Translations under genes and position numbers: made by a program
The notes under the pieces: model-generated
The model's input: only the letters and a program-made list of their open reading frames with translations
Told to the model about the DNA's origin: nothing
Database searches by the model: none
NCBI GenBank assembly: GCA_016708125.1
Contig: JADJGF010000001.1
Span: 3,990,001-4,054,000, forward strand
DNA: 64,000 nucleotides
Source: Ignavibacteriota bacterium
GTDB lineage: Bacteria > Bacteroidota > Ignavibacteria > Ignavibacteriales > Melioribacteraceae
Direction: 5' to 3'
In this document: positions 57,101 through 64,000 of the stretch, piece by piece
How positions within the stretch are numbered: the first letter of the stretch is position 1
Layout: each line of letters begins with the position of its first letter

Positions 57101-57821
57101 CTCCAATTAAAACACCTGGTCTTGGATAATATCTTGGCCCTTCAGTAATTAATTTTTCATCTGGATCATTTCTTTGAATAATTTTTTCTAAATCTTGTGC
57201 ATCATTAAACACAAAGTAACTTTCGAGATCAGCATATTGAATTCCTCGTCCAAATCTGCCATTCCATTCGCCTTGCCATTTTGTTTCAAATCCTCTTGAA
57301 GGCCACCCTTCTAAAGGCCACGAATCAGATTTATTACTCATCGCCACAAAATCTTGACTTGGATTAAAATATCCTTTAACCGGTGTAAACTGCCATCTTA
57401 TCGTATTATCATAGTTTGAATCATAATTCCATATCCAACCTGATTGGACAAAAGTTAGAGAATCTATATTTTGATTTGATCTTAAGAAACGTACTTCACT
57501 TAAATCAGTTACAGGTATAGAATCGTTTTTTACGTAAACTTTACTGAAAACAACCAAAGTCCCTACATCAATCATTCTAGTTCCGGAAAAATTATTTGGC
57601 CATTTACTATCTCGTGGATTGTTATAACCAAAACGGAAAATATCTGCTATTTGGCCGGCGTTTTTAAAGTACAATAATGCTCTATTTCCATTCATGTAAC
57701 CTTCGCGTTCTTCTGAAATATCTCCAGCCGGATCTTCTGGTCCTTCGTAAAGTCTACCTTGACCTGTAATTACTAATTGAAATAGAATTAAAATTACAAC
57801 AGATATTTTAATTTTAAACAT
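54195..57821 (-). CDS. Giant secreted surface protein A (1208 residues), probable glycan-binding or anchoring
   Basis: A 1208-residue secreted protein (signal ending LVITGQG). The N-terminal half is rich in Trp, Gly and Asp and has no family I recognise. Asp-rich calcium-type loops occur at about 360-375 (DNIDNDDDGLIDEKRD) and 410-425 (DQDWQDGIDLNGNGTY). A fibronectin-III-like domain covers about 620-770 (KVILTWDD, FEGYKLYRSTD, RTYYYALVAYDYG). The tail (KVVPNPYIMTN to KIGKFAVIK) resembles FlgD/Por-type C-terminal secretion domains. It is the same length as its upstream paralogue. A SusD-like capture role beside the TonB receptor is inference. Confidence 0.7.
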   Translation of the reverse strand: MFKIKISVVILILFQLVITGQGRLYEGPEDPAGDISEEREGYMNGNRALLYFKNAGQIADIFRFGYNNPRDSKWPNNFSGTRMIDVGTLVVFSKVYVKNDSIPVTDLSEVRFLRSNQNIDSLTFVQSGWIWNYDSNYDNTIRWQFTPVKGYFNPSQDFVAMSNKSDSWPLEGWPSRGFETKWQGEWNGRFGRGIQYADLESYFVFNDAQDLEKIIQRNDPDEKLITEGPRYYPRPGVLIGDINPDVTVQKGYPWGGLGIRIATRGFQWNNPEAKDIIFWEFDITNISGYDLPVSGFGYDIDMALGDEHSPDDDIGYFNKELDMVYVWDYDGIGVGGIVPGVFATAYLESPGLAYDNIDNDDDGLIDEKRDNSAGRLIGAYDNINDLTKFLGFYNLNEIDLKEHFEGDEDQDWQDGIDLNGNGTYVKKNSEGLWILEEGESSGDDVGLDGVGPADLNYDGPDEGECNHVPDYIEGIGCEPNFAVTDISESDMLGLTTFRLMPDTERGANNWFHADDETCYEFLNAHVFEEFTGIEPQRLGFAATSSTFALYKGRTERISIALLHAFENLHELSASGHPAINLFTLKKTTQLIYEADYRFAQPPVLPTLTSTASDGKVILTWDDASMKLTREPFLRNINDFEGYKLYRSTDKYFQDSEVITDNKGSVASKKPIFQCDLVDNIFGNADYGEVGGVEYYLGDDSGIRHYFIDDQVENGRTYYYALVAYDYGAPEIGDGLSPTENNITFELDSSEEIIRMGKNIAVVTPHQKAAGFQDPSITLSPSSNFGNASVIPTVFDYAQIKPGHSYKIKFSVDTLGYLKKNERDRSPLDFVFINNGLTVYDITDGNIVVYSENQNNYPMQNIIERNDLTTAYLNGMSESINTNFYKSDEIFSNNFDGIQLKMNKMNGYFPYDHSFTLSENGLNKEGTGWIVGKSDIRIESSFFEYYGFPYEYQIVFTDNPLAYRNRINKRTGINNIEMSGEANYLFDQTFTYYVTNQSALAIIGKIDTLEMVVEDINGNGTYEMLEDKVLVGHAVIREIGGQQLISWGGTVFAIDFREVRDENGLPKAGDIYKYEFNRPFRASDSIEFTVNGGGALEGSILNEDMEKIKVVPNPYIMTNSMEAAVSNKYLNQRRRIMFTHIPSECEIKIYTASGVMVDEIEVENMASNGIVHWDLLSKEDLEIAAGMYIYHIKSKLTGKEKIGKFAVIK
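54198..55046 (-). repeat. 849-bp near-identical block, copy A
   Basis: This block encodes the last 280 or so residues of surface protein A and matches 57857-58705 without any gap. By hand I count about 23 substitutions, roughly 97% identity, with a stretch of about 250 bases with none. Upstream of 55046 similarity falls abruptly. The codons differ from the surrounding genes: ATA for Ile, GAG for Glu and GTA for Val are frequent. Confidence 0.85.
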
Positions 57822-57853
57822 TTTTTTCTCAACTTCTATAATCTGTTATTAAC

Positions 57854-60800
57854 TTATTTGATCACGGCAAATTTTCCAATTTTTTCTTTGCCCGTTAATT
57901 TCGATTTTATATGATATATATACATCCCTGCTGCTATCTCTAAATCTTCTTTACTTAATAAATCCCAATGGACTATCCCATTACTTGACGTATTCTCTAC
58001 TTCTATCTCATCTACCAGCACTCCACTTGCTGTGTATATCTTTATCTCACATTCTGATGGTATATGCGTAAACATTATTCTTCTTCGCTGGTTCAAAAAT
58101 TTATTCGCTACTGCCGCCTCCATTGAATTTGTCATTATATATGGATTCGGTACTACTTTTATTTTTTCCATATCTTCATTCAGAACTGACCCCTCTAATG
58201 CTCCCCCTCCATTTACAGTAAACTCTATCGAATCACTTGCTCTAAATGGTCGGTTAAATTCATACTTATATATATCTCCTGCTTTAGGTAATCCATTCTC
58301 ATCTCTTACTTCTCTAAAATCTATCGCAAATACTGTCCCTCCCCATGATATCAATTGCTGTCCTCCTATTTCTCTTATCACTGCATGACCTACTAACACT
58401 TTATCTTCTAACATTTCATACGTCCCATTACCATTTATGTCTTCTACTACCATCTCTAAGGTATCTATCTTGCCTATTATCGCTAATGCACTTTGATTGG
58501 TTACATAATATGTAAATGTTTGATCAAATAAATAATTCGCTTCTCCGCTCATTTCTATATTATTTATTCCCGTTCTTTTATTTATCCTATTTCTATACGC
58601 TAATGGATTATCTGTAAATACTATTTGATACTCATACGGAAATCCATAATATTCAAAAAAACTTGCCTCTATTCTTATATCTGATTTTCCTACTATCCAT
58701 CCTGTTTTACTTTCGTTTATACCAGTAGACGGAAGTGGTTGGTTAACAGAAACAGGTAAGTATCCATTTAGGTTTTGAAGTGATAATTGAATACCTTCAA
58801 AATTATCTGTAAAAATATTATTCGGAGTATAAAAGTTTGCAACAACAGGTGTCGTAAGTCCATTTAAGTAATTGATATTTCTATCATCTCTGAAAATAAT
58901 ATTCTGTAATGGAAAATTTGAAATATCTTCCTTATATACTAATCTATCATTTTCACTTTTATCATAAACAGATAATCCGTTATTGACAATAACTAAGTCT
59001 AAACGACTTCTATCTCTTTCATTTTTCTTTAGATAACCCAATGTATCAACAGAAAATTTGACTTTATATGTATGACCGGGAATTATCTTACTATAATCAA
59101 ATATTGTAGGAATTACAGATGCATTTCCGATAGTACTTGAGGAATTTAGAGTAATTGATGGATCTTGAAATCCAGCTGCTTTTTGATGTGGTGTTACAAC
59201 CGCAATATTTTCACCCATTCTTATTATTTCTTCGGACTCATCTAATTCCATTACAATATTATTTTCTGCGGGAGCAATCCCATTCCCTATATCTGGAATG
59301 CCATAATCATAAGCAACTAATGCATAATAATAAGTACGTCCATTTTGAACACTTTCATCAATAAAATAATGACTAATTCCTGTATCATCACCTAAATAAA
59401 ATTCTGCTCCACCAACTACTCCATAATTTGCATGACCTAATATCGAATCAATTAAATCGCATTGGTACAATGGAGTTTTAAACATCTTAATCCCTTGACT
59501 ATTTGTAACTATTTCAGCATCAGAAAACAATTTATCAGATGAACGATAAAGTTTGTATCCTTCAAAATCATTTATATTTTTTAAGAATGGTTCTCGTGTT
59601 AATTTATCTGCCGCATCATTCCAAGTTAGAATTACTTTCCCATCTGCAGCAGTTGCTGATAATGTTGGAATCTTCGGAGGTTGAGCAAATCTATAATCTG
59701 ATTCATAAATTATTTGAGCGATTTTTTTTAAGTTATATAAATTAGGAGCCTTATGACCAGGTGAAATTAATGTAGCAATATTTTCATAAGCATGTAACAT
59801 TGCCTGAGAAATTCTTTCTGTTCTTCCTTTGTACAAAGGAAACTTTGAAGATGAAAATAATAGATCAATAGATGATGGATCCGTACCAGTAAATTCATCA
59901 AGCTGTTTTGAATCTAAATAGTTAAAAAATTCTTTATCATGAATGGGGTACCAAAAATTGGATTCTCTTTCAGAATAACTTGATAATCTAAAAGTGGTAA
60001 GACCTAACATATCTGATTCGCTAATATCAGTTACTGCAAAATTTGGTTCACAGCCAATTCCTTCAATATAATCCGGCACATGATTACACTCGCCTTCATC
60101 TGGGCCTGCATAATTAAGGTCTGTTGGGCCCACTCCGTCAAGACCAACATCATCACCAGCCGTTTCTCCTTCATCCGGAAACCAAAGCTGTTTGCCTTCA
60201 TCAAAATAAGAATAATCACCATCGCTATTTAGATCATTCCCGTCTCTCCAATCTTGATCTTCATCGCCTTCAAAATGTTCCTTCAAATCTTCTTCTTTGA
60301 GATTATAAGCTGTCAAAAATTTATTTAAATCAGAAATATGATACATAGAACCAACTATTTGTCCGGCTGAGTTATCACGTTTTTCATCAATAATTCCATC
60401 GTCATCGTTATCAAGGGCATCATATGCAACACCAGGGCTTTCGAGAAATGCAAAAGCGAAAGATCCAGGAGTTCTTCCACCAACGCCAATTCCATCATAA
60501 TCCCATGCGTATGCCATATCCAAATAAGTATCAAAATAGGCAATATCATCATCAGGACCGTGCTCATCTCCAATTGCCAAATCAGCAATTAGTGCAAATC
60601 CTATTGATGGCAAGTCATAATCAGAAATGTTTGAAATATCATATTCCCAAAAAATAATATCTCTTGCTTCGGGGTTATTCCACTGAAATCCTCTTGTTGA
60701 AACACGCAAGCCCATTCCACCCCAAGGAAAATCTTTTTGAACTGTTACTGTAGGATCAATATCACCAATCTTTAAATTTGAGCGGGAATAATATCTTGGA

Positions 60801-61480
60801 CCATTTGTAATTAGACTTTGGTTGGGATCATTTCTATTCACAATATATTCTAAATCTTGTGCATCATTAAAAGCATAATAGCATTCTAAATCAGCATATT
60901 TTATTCCTCTTCCAAACCTACCATTCCATTCGCCTGGCCATTTTGTTTCAAATCCTCTTGAAGGCCAGCCAACTACCGGCCACGAATCTTCCTTATTACT
61001 CATAGCAATATAATCTTGTGATTCATTGAAGTAACCTTTAGCTGGATAGAATCCCCATCCAATGGTTGCATCATAGTTCTGGTCACCGCTTGAACCATAA
61101 GATTGAATAAAATAAAGAGTATCAATTTGTGCATTTACAGGTAATGATTCTAACTCAGTAAATGATGTAATTGGTGTTACAAAATCTTTTACAAAAACTT
61201 GTCCCATAACAGCAAGATGTGCATGGTCAATCATTCTTGTTCCCTCATAATTATTCGGCCATCTCGAATCACCAACACCTTTACTCCACCAATCTGCAGC
61301 CCTTCCAAAATTTTGGAAATAAAGCAGTACTCTATTTCCATTCATGTATCCCTCTCGTAATTGAGAGATATCACCTGCTGGATCTTCTGGCCCCTCATAA
61401 GGTTTACCTTGGGAAAAAATTTCTGAAGAAATAAAAATGGCAAGAAATAAATATTTAATAACTGATAATTTTATATTCAT
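57854..61480 (-). CDS. Giant secreted surface protein B (1208 residues), paralogue of A
   Basis: A 1208-residue secreted protein from the ATG at 61480 (AAGG eight bases upstream, signal ending SEIFSQG); the open frame upstream to 61507 lacks such support. It has the same order of parts as protein A: Trp/Gly-rich N-terminal half, calcium-type Asp loops (DNDDDGIIDEKRDNSAG, DQDWRDGNDLNSDGDYSY), fibronectin-III-like domain and the VVPNPY-type secretion tail. Identity with A is patchy in the N-terminal half and nearly complete in the tail. It is the first gene of the eight-gene minus operon, about 100 bases downstream of a palindromic operator. Confidence 0.7.
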   Translation of the reverse strand: MNIKLSVIKYLFLAIFISSEIFSQGKPYEGPEDPAGDISQLREGYMNGNRVLLYFQNFGRAADWWSKGVGDSRWPNNYEGTRMIDHAHLAVMGQVFVKDFVTPITSFTELESLPVNAQIDTLYFIQSYGSSGDQNYDATIGWGFYPAKGYFNESQDYIAMSNKEDSWPVVGWPSRGFETKWPGEWNGRFGRGIKYADLECYYAFNDAQDLEYIVNRNDPNQSLITNGPRYYSRSNLKIGDIDPTVTVQKDFPWGGMGLRVSTRGFQWNNPEARDIIFWEYDISNISDYDLPSIGFALIADLAIGDEHGPDDDIAYFDTYLDMAYAWDYDGIGVGGRTPGSFAFAFLESPGVAYDALDNDDDGIIDEKRDNSAGQIVGSMYHISDLNKFLTAYNLKEEDLKEHFEGDEDQDWRDGNDLNSDGDYSYFDEGKQLWFPDEGETAGDDVGLDGVGPTDLNYAGPDEGECNHVPDYIEGIGCEPNFAVTDISESDMLGLTTFRLSSYSERESNFWYPIHDKEFFNYLDSKQLDEFTGTDPSSIDLLFSSSKFPLYKGRTERISQAMLHAYENIATLISPGHKAPNLYNLKKIAQIIYESDYRFAQPPKIPTLSATAADGKVILTWNDAADKLTREPFLKNINDFEGYKLYRSSDKLFSDAEIVTNSQGIKMFKTPLYQCDLIDSILGHANYGVVGGAEFYLGDDTGISHYFIDESVQNGRTYYYALVAYDYGIPDIGNGIAPAENNIVMELDESEEIIRMGENIAVVTPHQKAAGFQDPSITLNSSSTIGNASVIPTIFDYSKIIPGHTYKVKFSVDTLGYLKKNERDRSRLDLVIVNNGLSVYDKSENDRLVYKEDISNFPLQNIIFRDDRNINYLNGLTTPVVANFYTPNNIFTDNFEGIQLSLQNLNGYLPVSVNQPLPSTGINESKTGWIVGKSDIRIEASFFEYYGFPYEYQIVFTDNPLAYRNRINKRTGINNIEMSGEANYLFDQTFTYYVTNQSALAIIGKIDTLEMVVEDINGNGTYEMLEDKVLVGHAVIREIGGQQLISWGGTVFAIDFREVRDENGLPKAGDIYKYEFNRPFRASDSIEFTVNGGGALEGSVLNEDMEKIKVVPNPYIMTNSMEAAVANKFLNQRRRIMFTHIPSECEIKIYTASGVLVDEIEVENTSSNGIVHWDLLSKEDLEIAAGMYIYHIKSKLTGKEKIGKFAVIK
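57857..58705 (-). repeat. 849-bp near-identical block, copy B
   Basis: Counterpart of the block at 54198-55046, at a constant offset of 3659 bases, encoding the tail of surface protein B. The sharp edge where similarity ends inside the coding sequence (around the GWIVGKSD segment) suggests gene conversion rather than simple retention after duplication. Confidence 0.85.
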
Positions 61481-61782
61481 GTGATTTACCTTATAATAAT
61501 TCATCATTGAATACTAAGTACTATAATTTAAGATGCAAACAAAATCTTTTTTTGACTTGGTAATTTTAAATCACTTACACGTGTAAGTTAAATAGAATTT
61601 CCATAAAAATAAAGCTTTTAAAAGTTAAAAGTACGTTTATCAAAAAAAATATTTTAAGAGAGTATAAGACTATTAAAAAAAAAAAATCAGAAATAAATTT
61701 CGATACTGGCGAATGACTTTATTTTATAAAAATATTCTTAGTAGTAATGATATAAATGATTTATAAGATCAAATCAATATTA
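61481..61782. promoter_or_regulatory. Regulatory intergenic region upstream of the surface-protein operon
   Basis: This 302-base region lies between the C69 peptidase stop and the start of surface protein B, both on the minus strand. It holds the palindrome at 61573-61588 and an A12 run at 61675-61686, which on the minus strand is a T-tract about 100 bases after the peptidase stop. No strong stem precedes that T-tract. The promoter of the eight-gene operon must be here, but I cannot point to clear -35 and -10 boxes. Confidence 0.55.
61573..61588. promoter_or_regulatory. Perfect 16-bp palindromic operator, same core as at 32960
   Basis: ACTTACACGTGTAAGT is perfectly symmetrical and identical to the inner 16 bases of the site at 32960-32979. 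It lies 93 bases upstream of the start of surface protein B, much like the 86-base spacing to the transglutaminase-like gene at the other site. The central CG fits a LacI/GalR-family operator. The match implies one regulator for both loci. Confidence 0.75.
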
Positions 61783-63252
61783 TTAATTAAAGTTAAACTT
61801 ATTAATTTCTCTTGCACAATTGCGTAATTTTAATAAATTTTGATTTGAATAATCATTAATCAGATTTAAAGTCAATTTGGGATTAATTTTAAAAAGCGTA
61901 ATTATTTTTTCTTCAAATTCCTTGTGTACTTTAAATATCTCATTTTCAATAAAATGATTTCTATTTTTAATTTTTGGATATAAATTATAATAATCGTTTT
62001 CAACAAAATTTACTGCATTCACAAAATCCCAATAGACATGATTGGAATTCATTTTAAAAGTTGAATCACTTGGATTAAAATGTAATTTCATGGCAAGCTC
62101 ATAATCATAAATAGCAAACTCTTTAGGTAAACTAATCAAGCCTGAATAAAAAGGTATAAAAATATTTATATCAGGACGATAATAAGACAGCCAAATTAGA
62201 TCACCAAATTCTTCCGGAATATCTTGGTTTAGCTTCGCAATGAAACTATATTGCGTAAATTCACTACAAATTGTTGCATGATTTTTTTGATGAGGGTTTC
62301 CATTTTTGTAAAAATTTGATGCATCTAAATTGCATCCTTCGTAATGATCTCTTAGGATTTCCATTAAATCTTGAACTTGTATTTTTTTATAAGGTTCAAA
62401 CGAAAATGGAAAATCATTTTCAATTGAAAAATGATTTTTAGAAAGTAATGAAATCCCACGCCAAATTCTATGGATATTGCCTGGGTGATTTATTGATGTT
62501 TCTGCGGTATATGATTTAGCAAAATTAAATTCATTATCATCGCTTGGGTTAAACCAATCTTTCAAAATAGCATATGAAATTATATCATAAGATCCTAGAA
62601 AATTTACCGTATCTTTCAGATCAATTTTTCCAATTGTATAATAATTTGGTATTACAGCAATCTCATCATCGGGAACTCTTTGAGCAATCCAATGCTTACC
62701 ATATACTGCCGATAAGACCCATGCTTCATTTTTATCCGCAAAAGTATAAGTTCGCCCTGATGAAACATATCCAAATTTATCAATTAAACTTCCGGCAATT
62801 TTAACACCATCTTTTGCACTTTTTGCCCTTTCTGCAACTAATCTTCTTAACCAATATAAAATACCACCATTAGTAGAATCTGGATTATCTTCTTTAGATG
62901 GACATCCATTAGATACAATAACAACACTTTTATCATTTATAAAGCTATCAGCAACTTTCATTCCAGGAAGTTCAATCCAAATAAATCCATTTGTTTTTTT
63001 TACTTGATTTATTTTTCCACCGTTACATAATTCAATAAATTCATTTTCTTTATGTTCAATCTGAGGTATTTTATATAGATTAACAATTTGCTTTCCATTA
63101 TCATCTTCGTTGTGAGCCACTAAAACTGATCCATCTGATGATGCATTTTTTCCGACTACAATTGTAAAACAATTTAAATCAAACTGATTTTGAGAAAATA
63201 TATTTGAAAAAAATAAAATCTCAAATAGAATGCTAATTGCAACTAATTTCAT
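61783..63252 (-). CDS. Secreted C69-family dipeptidase
   Basis: A 489-residue protein with a signal peptide ending near FSQ. LNCFTIVVGKNASSDGSVLVAHNEDD is the N-terminal signature of peptidase family C69: Cys28 should become the N-terminal nucleophile after processing. GRTYTFADKNEAWVL and later segments also match this family. C69 enzymes cleave dipeptides or small peptides. It has its own terminator-separated unit behind the partial surface-protein gene and precedes the glycan operon, so degradation of peptides from glycoproteins is plausible but not shown. Confidence 0.85.
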   Translation of the reverse strand: MKLVAISILFEILFFSNIFSQNQFDLNCFTIVVGKNASSDGSVLVAHNEDDNGKQIVNLYKIPQIEHKENEFIELCNGGKINQVKKTNGFIWIELPGMKVADSFINDKSVVIVSNGCPSKEDNPDSTNGGILYWLRRLVAERAKSAKDGVKIAGSLIDKFGYVSSGRTYTFADKNEAWVLSAVYGKHWIAQRVPDDEIAVIPNYYTIGKIDLKDTVNFLGSYDIISYAILKDWFNPSDDNEFNFAKSYTAETSINHPGNIHRIWRGISLLSKNHFSIENDFPFSFEPYKKIQVQDLMEILRDHYEGCNLDASNFYKNGNPHQKNHATICSEFTQYSFIAKLNQDIPEEFGDLIWLSYYRPDINIFIPFYSGLISLPKEFAIYDYELAMKLHFNPSDSTFKMNSNHVYWDFVNAVNFVENDYYNLYPKIKNRNHFIENEIFKVHKEFEEKIITLFKINPKLTLNLINDYSNQNLLKLRNCAREINKFNFN

Positions 63253-63276
63253 TTATAATTATGATAATTTGTTTAA

Positions 63277-63328
63277 AAACAAAAACCTGAATAGTCATTA
63301 TATAATTATTGGATAATTCCTATTCAGG
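63277..63328 (-). terminator. Rho-independent terminator after the partial surface-protein gene
   Basis: On the minus strand CCTGAATAG and CTATTCAGG form a 9-bp stem around a 25-base AT-rich loop, followed immediately by TTTTTGTTTTT. It begins 10 bases after the stop codon at 63339 and ends before the C69 gene start at 63252. Confidence 0.75.
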
Positions 63329-63338
63329 CTTAATTAAT

Positions 63339-64000
63339 TTATTTAATTACAGCAAATTTACCTACTTTAACTTCACCTGTTCGTTTCGATTCTACATGAT
63401 ATATATAATAACCTGCGGCTATCTCTAATCCTTCGCTGCTGCGTAAATCCCAATGTACTGTTCCATTGGCTTCTGAATTTAGATCCCAACTATTTTCTCT
63501 GCCTGATACTGAATTATCTACTTCTATCTCATCAATTAGTATTCCGCTTAATGTGAATATACTTATCTTACATTGTGCTGGTATATGCGTAAACATTATT
63601 TGTCTTTTTTGATTCCTTTGCCAATTTGCTACTGCACTTTCCATTGTATTAGTTACTACATACGGATTTGGTACTACTTTTATCTTTTTCATATCTTCTT
63701 CTAATTTCTTTTCATCTAATTCATCCGTTATTCCCTTAACCGAAAACATTAAAGAGTCAGTAAAATGAAATCCTCTATAAAAATCTAAGCGATAGACATC
63801 GTTGGGTTTAGGTAATTCTGTTTCACTGATAACTCTCCTAAAATCGATAGTAAAAATTGTACCTGACCAAATAGTAAATTTTGTTCGTGTGTCGAATCTT
63901 GAATCACCGACAAGGATATAATCTTCTTTCCAATCATAAACTCCATTTGAGTTTACGTCTTGAACTATTAAATCCATCTTTGGATAATTTCCAGCACTAT
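63339..64000 (-). CDS. C-terminal part of a third surface protein with the same secretion tail
   Basis: The reading frame is open to the right edge of the window, so the N-terminal part is missing; the ATG at 63977 is internal. The 220 visible residues match the tail of surface proteins A and B: LIVQDVNSNGVYDWKEDYILVGD, IKVVPNPYVVTNTMESAVANW, QIMFTHIPAQCKISIFTLSG, and a final EVKVGKFAVIK. Similarity is clear at protein level, weaker in DNA than between A and B, and an insertion of about 11 residues (VSGRENSWDLNSEAN) precedes VHWDLRSSEGLEIAAGYYIYH. A strong terminator follows directly. Confidence 0.75.
   Translation of the reverse strand, partial: SAGNYPKMDLIVQDVNSNGVYDWKEDYILVGDSRFDTRTKFTIWSGTIFTIDFRRVISETELPKPNDVYRLDFYRGFHFTDSLMFSVKGITDELDEKKLEEDMKKIKVVPNPYVVTNTMESAVANWQRNQKRQIMFTHIPAQCKISIFTLSGILIDEIEVDNSVSGRENSWDLNSEANGTVHWDLRSSEGLEIAAGYYIYHVESKRTGEVKVGKFAVIK

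Noticed and set aside
61675..61686. T12 tract (minus strand) as an intrinsic terminator for the C69 peptidase
   Set aside because: Only a 4-bp stem can be drawn, about 20 bases away from the tract; not convincing.

Overview
The window is a strongly AT-rich stretch of a bacterial chromosome. It most likely comes from the Ignavibacteria, within the Bacteroidota/Chlorobiota group. The evidence is the C-terminal secretion tail of the 40613-42076 product, with its NYPNPFNPSTTI motif typical of that group, the PorV-type outer-membrane protein, the many signal peptides ending in AQ, and the codon style. I see no rRNA, tRNA, CRISPR array, phage gene or transposase.

Almost everything from about 4.4 kb to 61.5 kb reads as one very large glycan-utilisation locus aimed at N-linked glycans of glycoproteins. 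The support is a PNGase F-like amidase, a DUF4838/GH163 endo-beta-N-acetylglucosaminidase, a GH92 alpha-mannosidase, a GH125 alpha-1,6-mannosidase, a GH20 beta-hexosaminidase (frameshifted), five GH29 alpha-fucosidases, a GH130 mannoside phosphorylase, a GH3 glycosidase, and two sulfatases (one resembling GlcNAc-6-sulfatases) with their radical-SAM maturase. A ROK sugar kinase, an FHS-type sugar transporter, a transglutaminase-fold lipoprotein and a C69 peptidase complete the picture. A side branch (BNR_4-GH105 fusion, L-rhamnose isomerase, NCS1-like permease) suggests that uronic acid- and rhamnose-containing sugars are also handled.

Layout. 1-4257: a cation efflux protein (cut by the left edge), a lone PTS EIIC protein and an unusual Lon-like/FG-GAP membrane protein; these look unrelated to the locus. 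4404-32874 (minus): about 17 closely spaced genes from the transglutaminase-like lipoprotein and PNGase down to the sulfatase maturase. 33178-42076 (plus): a divergent operon of GH20, two GH29, GH163 and a deacetylase-like protein. 42144-61480 (minus): an eight-gene operon starting with two giant paralogous surface proteins, then PorV-like, TonB-dependent receptor, GH125, GH92, CBM9-like and an alpha/beta hydrolase. 61783-64000: a C69 peptidase and the C-terminal end of a third surface protein.

The three glycan units appear tied together by the same perfect palindrome, ACTTACACGTGTAAGT, which occurs in the divergent region at 32960-32979 and in front of the surface-protein operon at 61573-61588. 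It has the look of a LacI-family operator, but no regulator gene lies in the window. No SusD homologue was recognised: the TonB receptor travels instead with a PorV-like protein and two 1208-residue surface proteins, which may form a SusD-independent capture and uptake system. Seven enzymes of five unrelated families share one C-terminal discoidin-like module.
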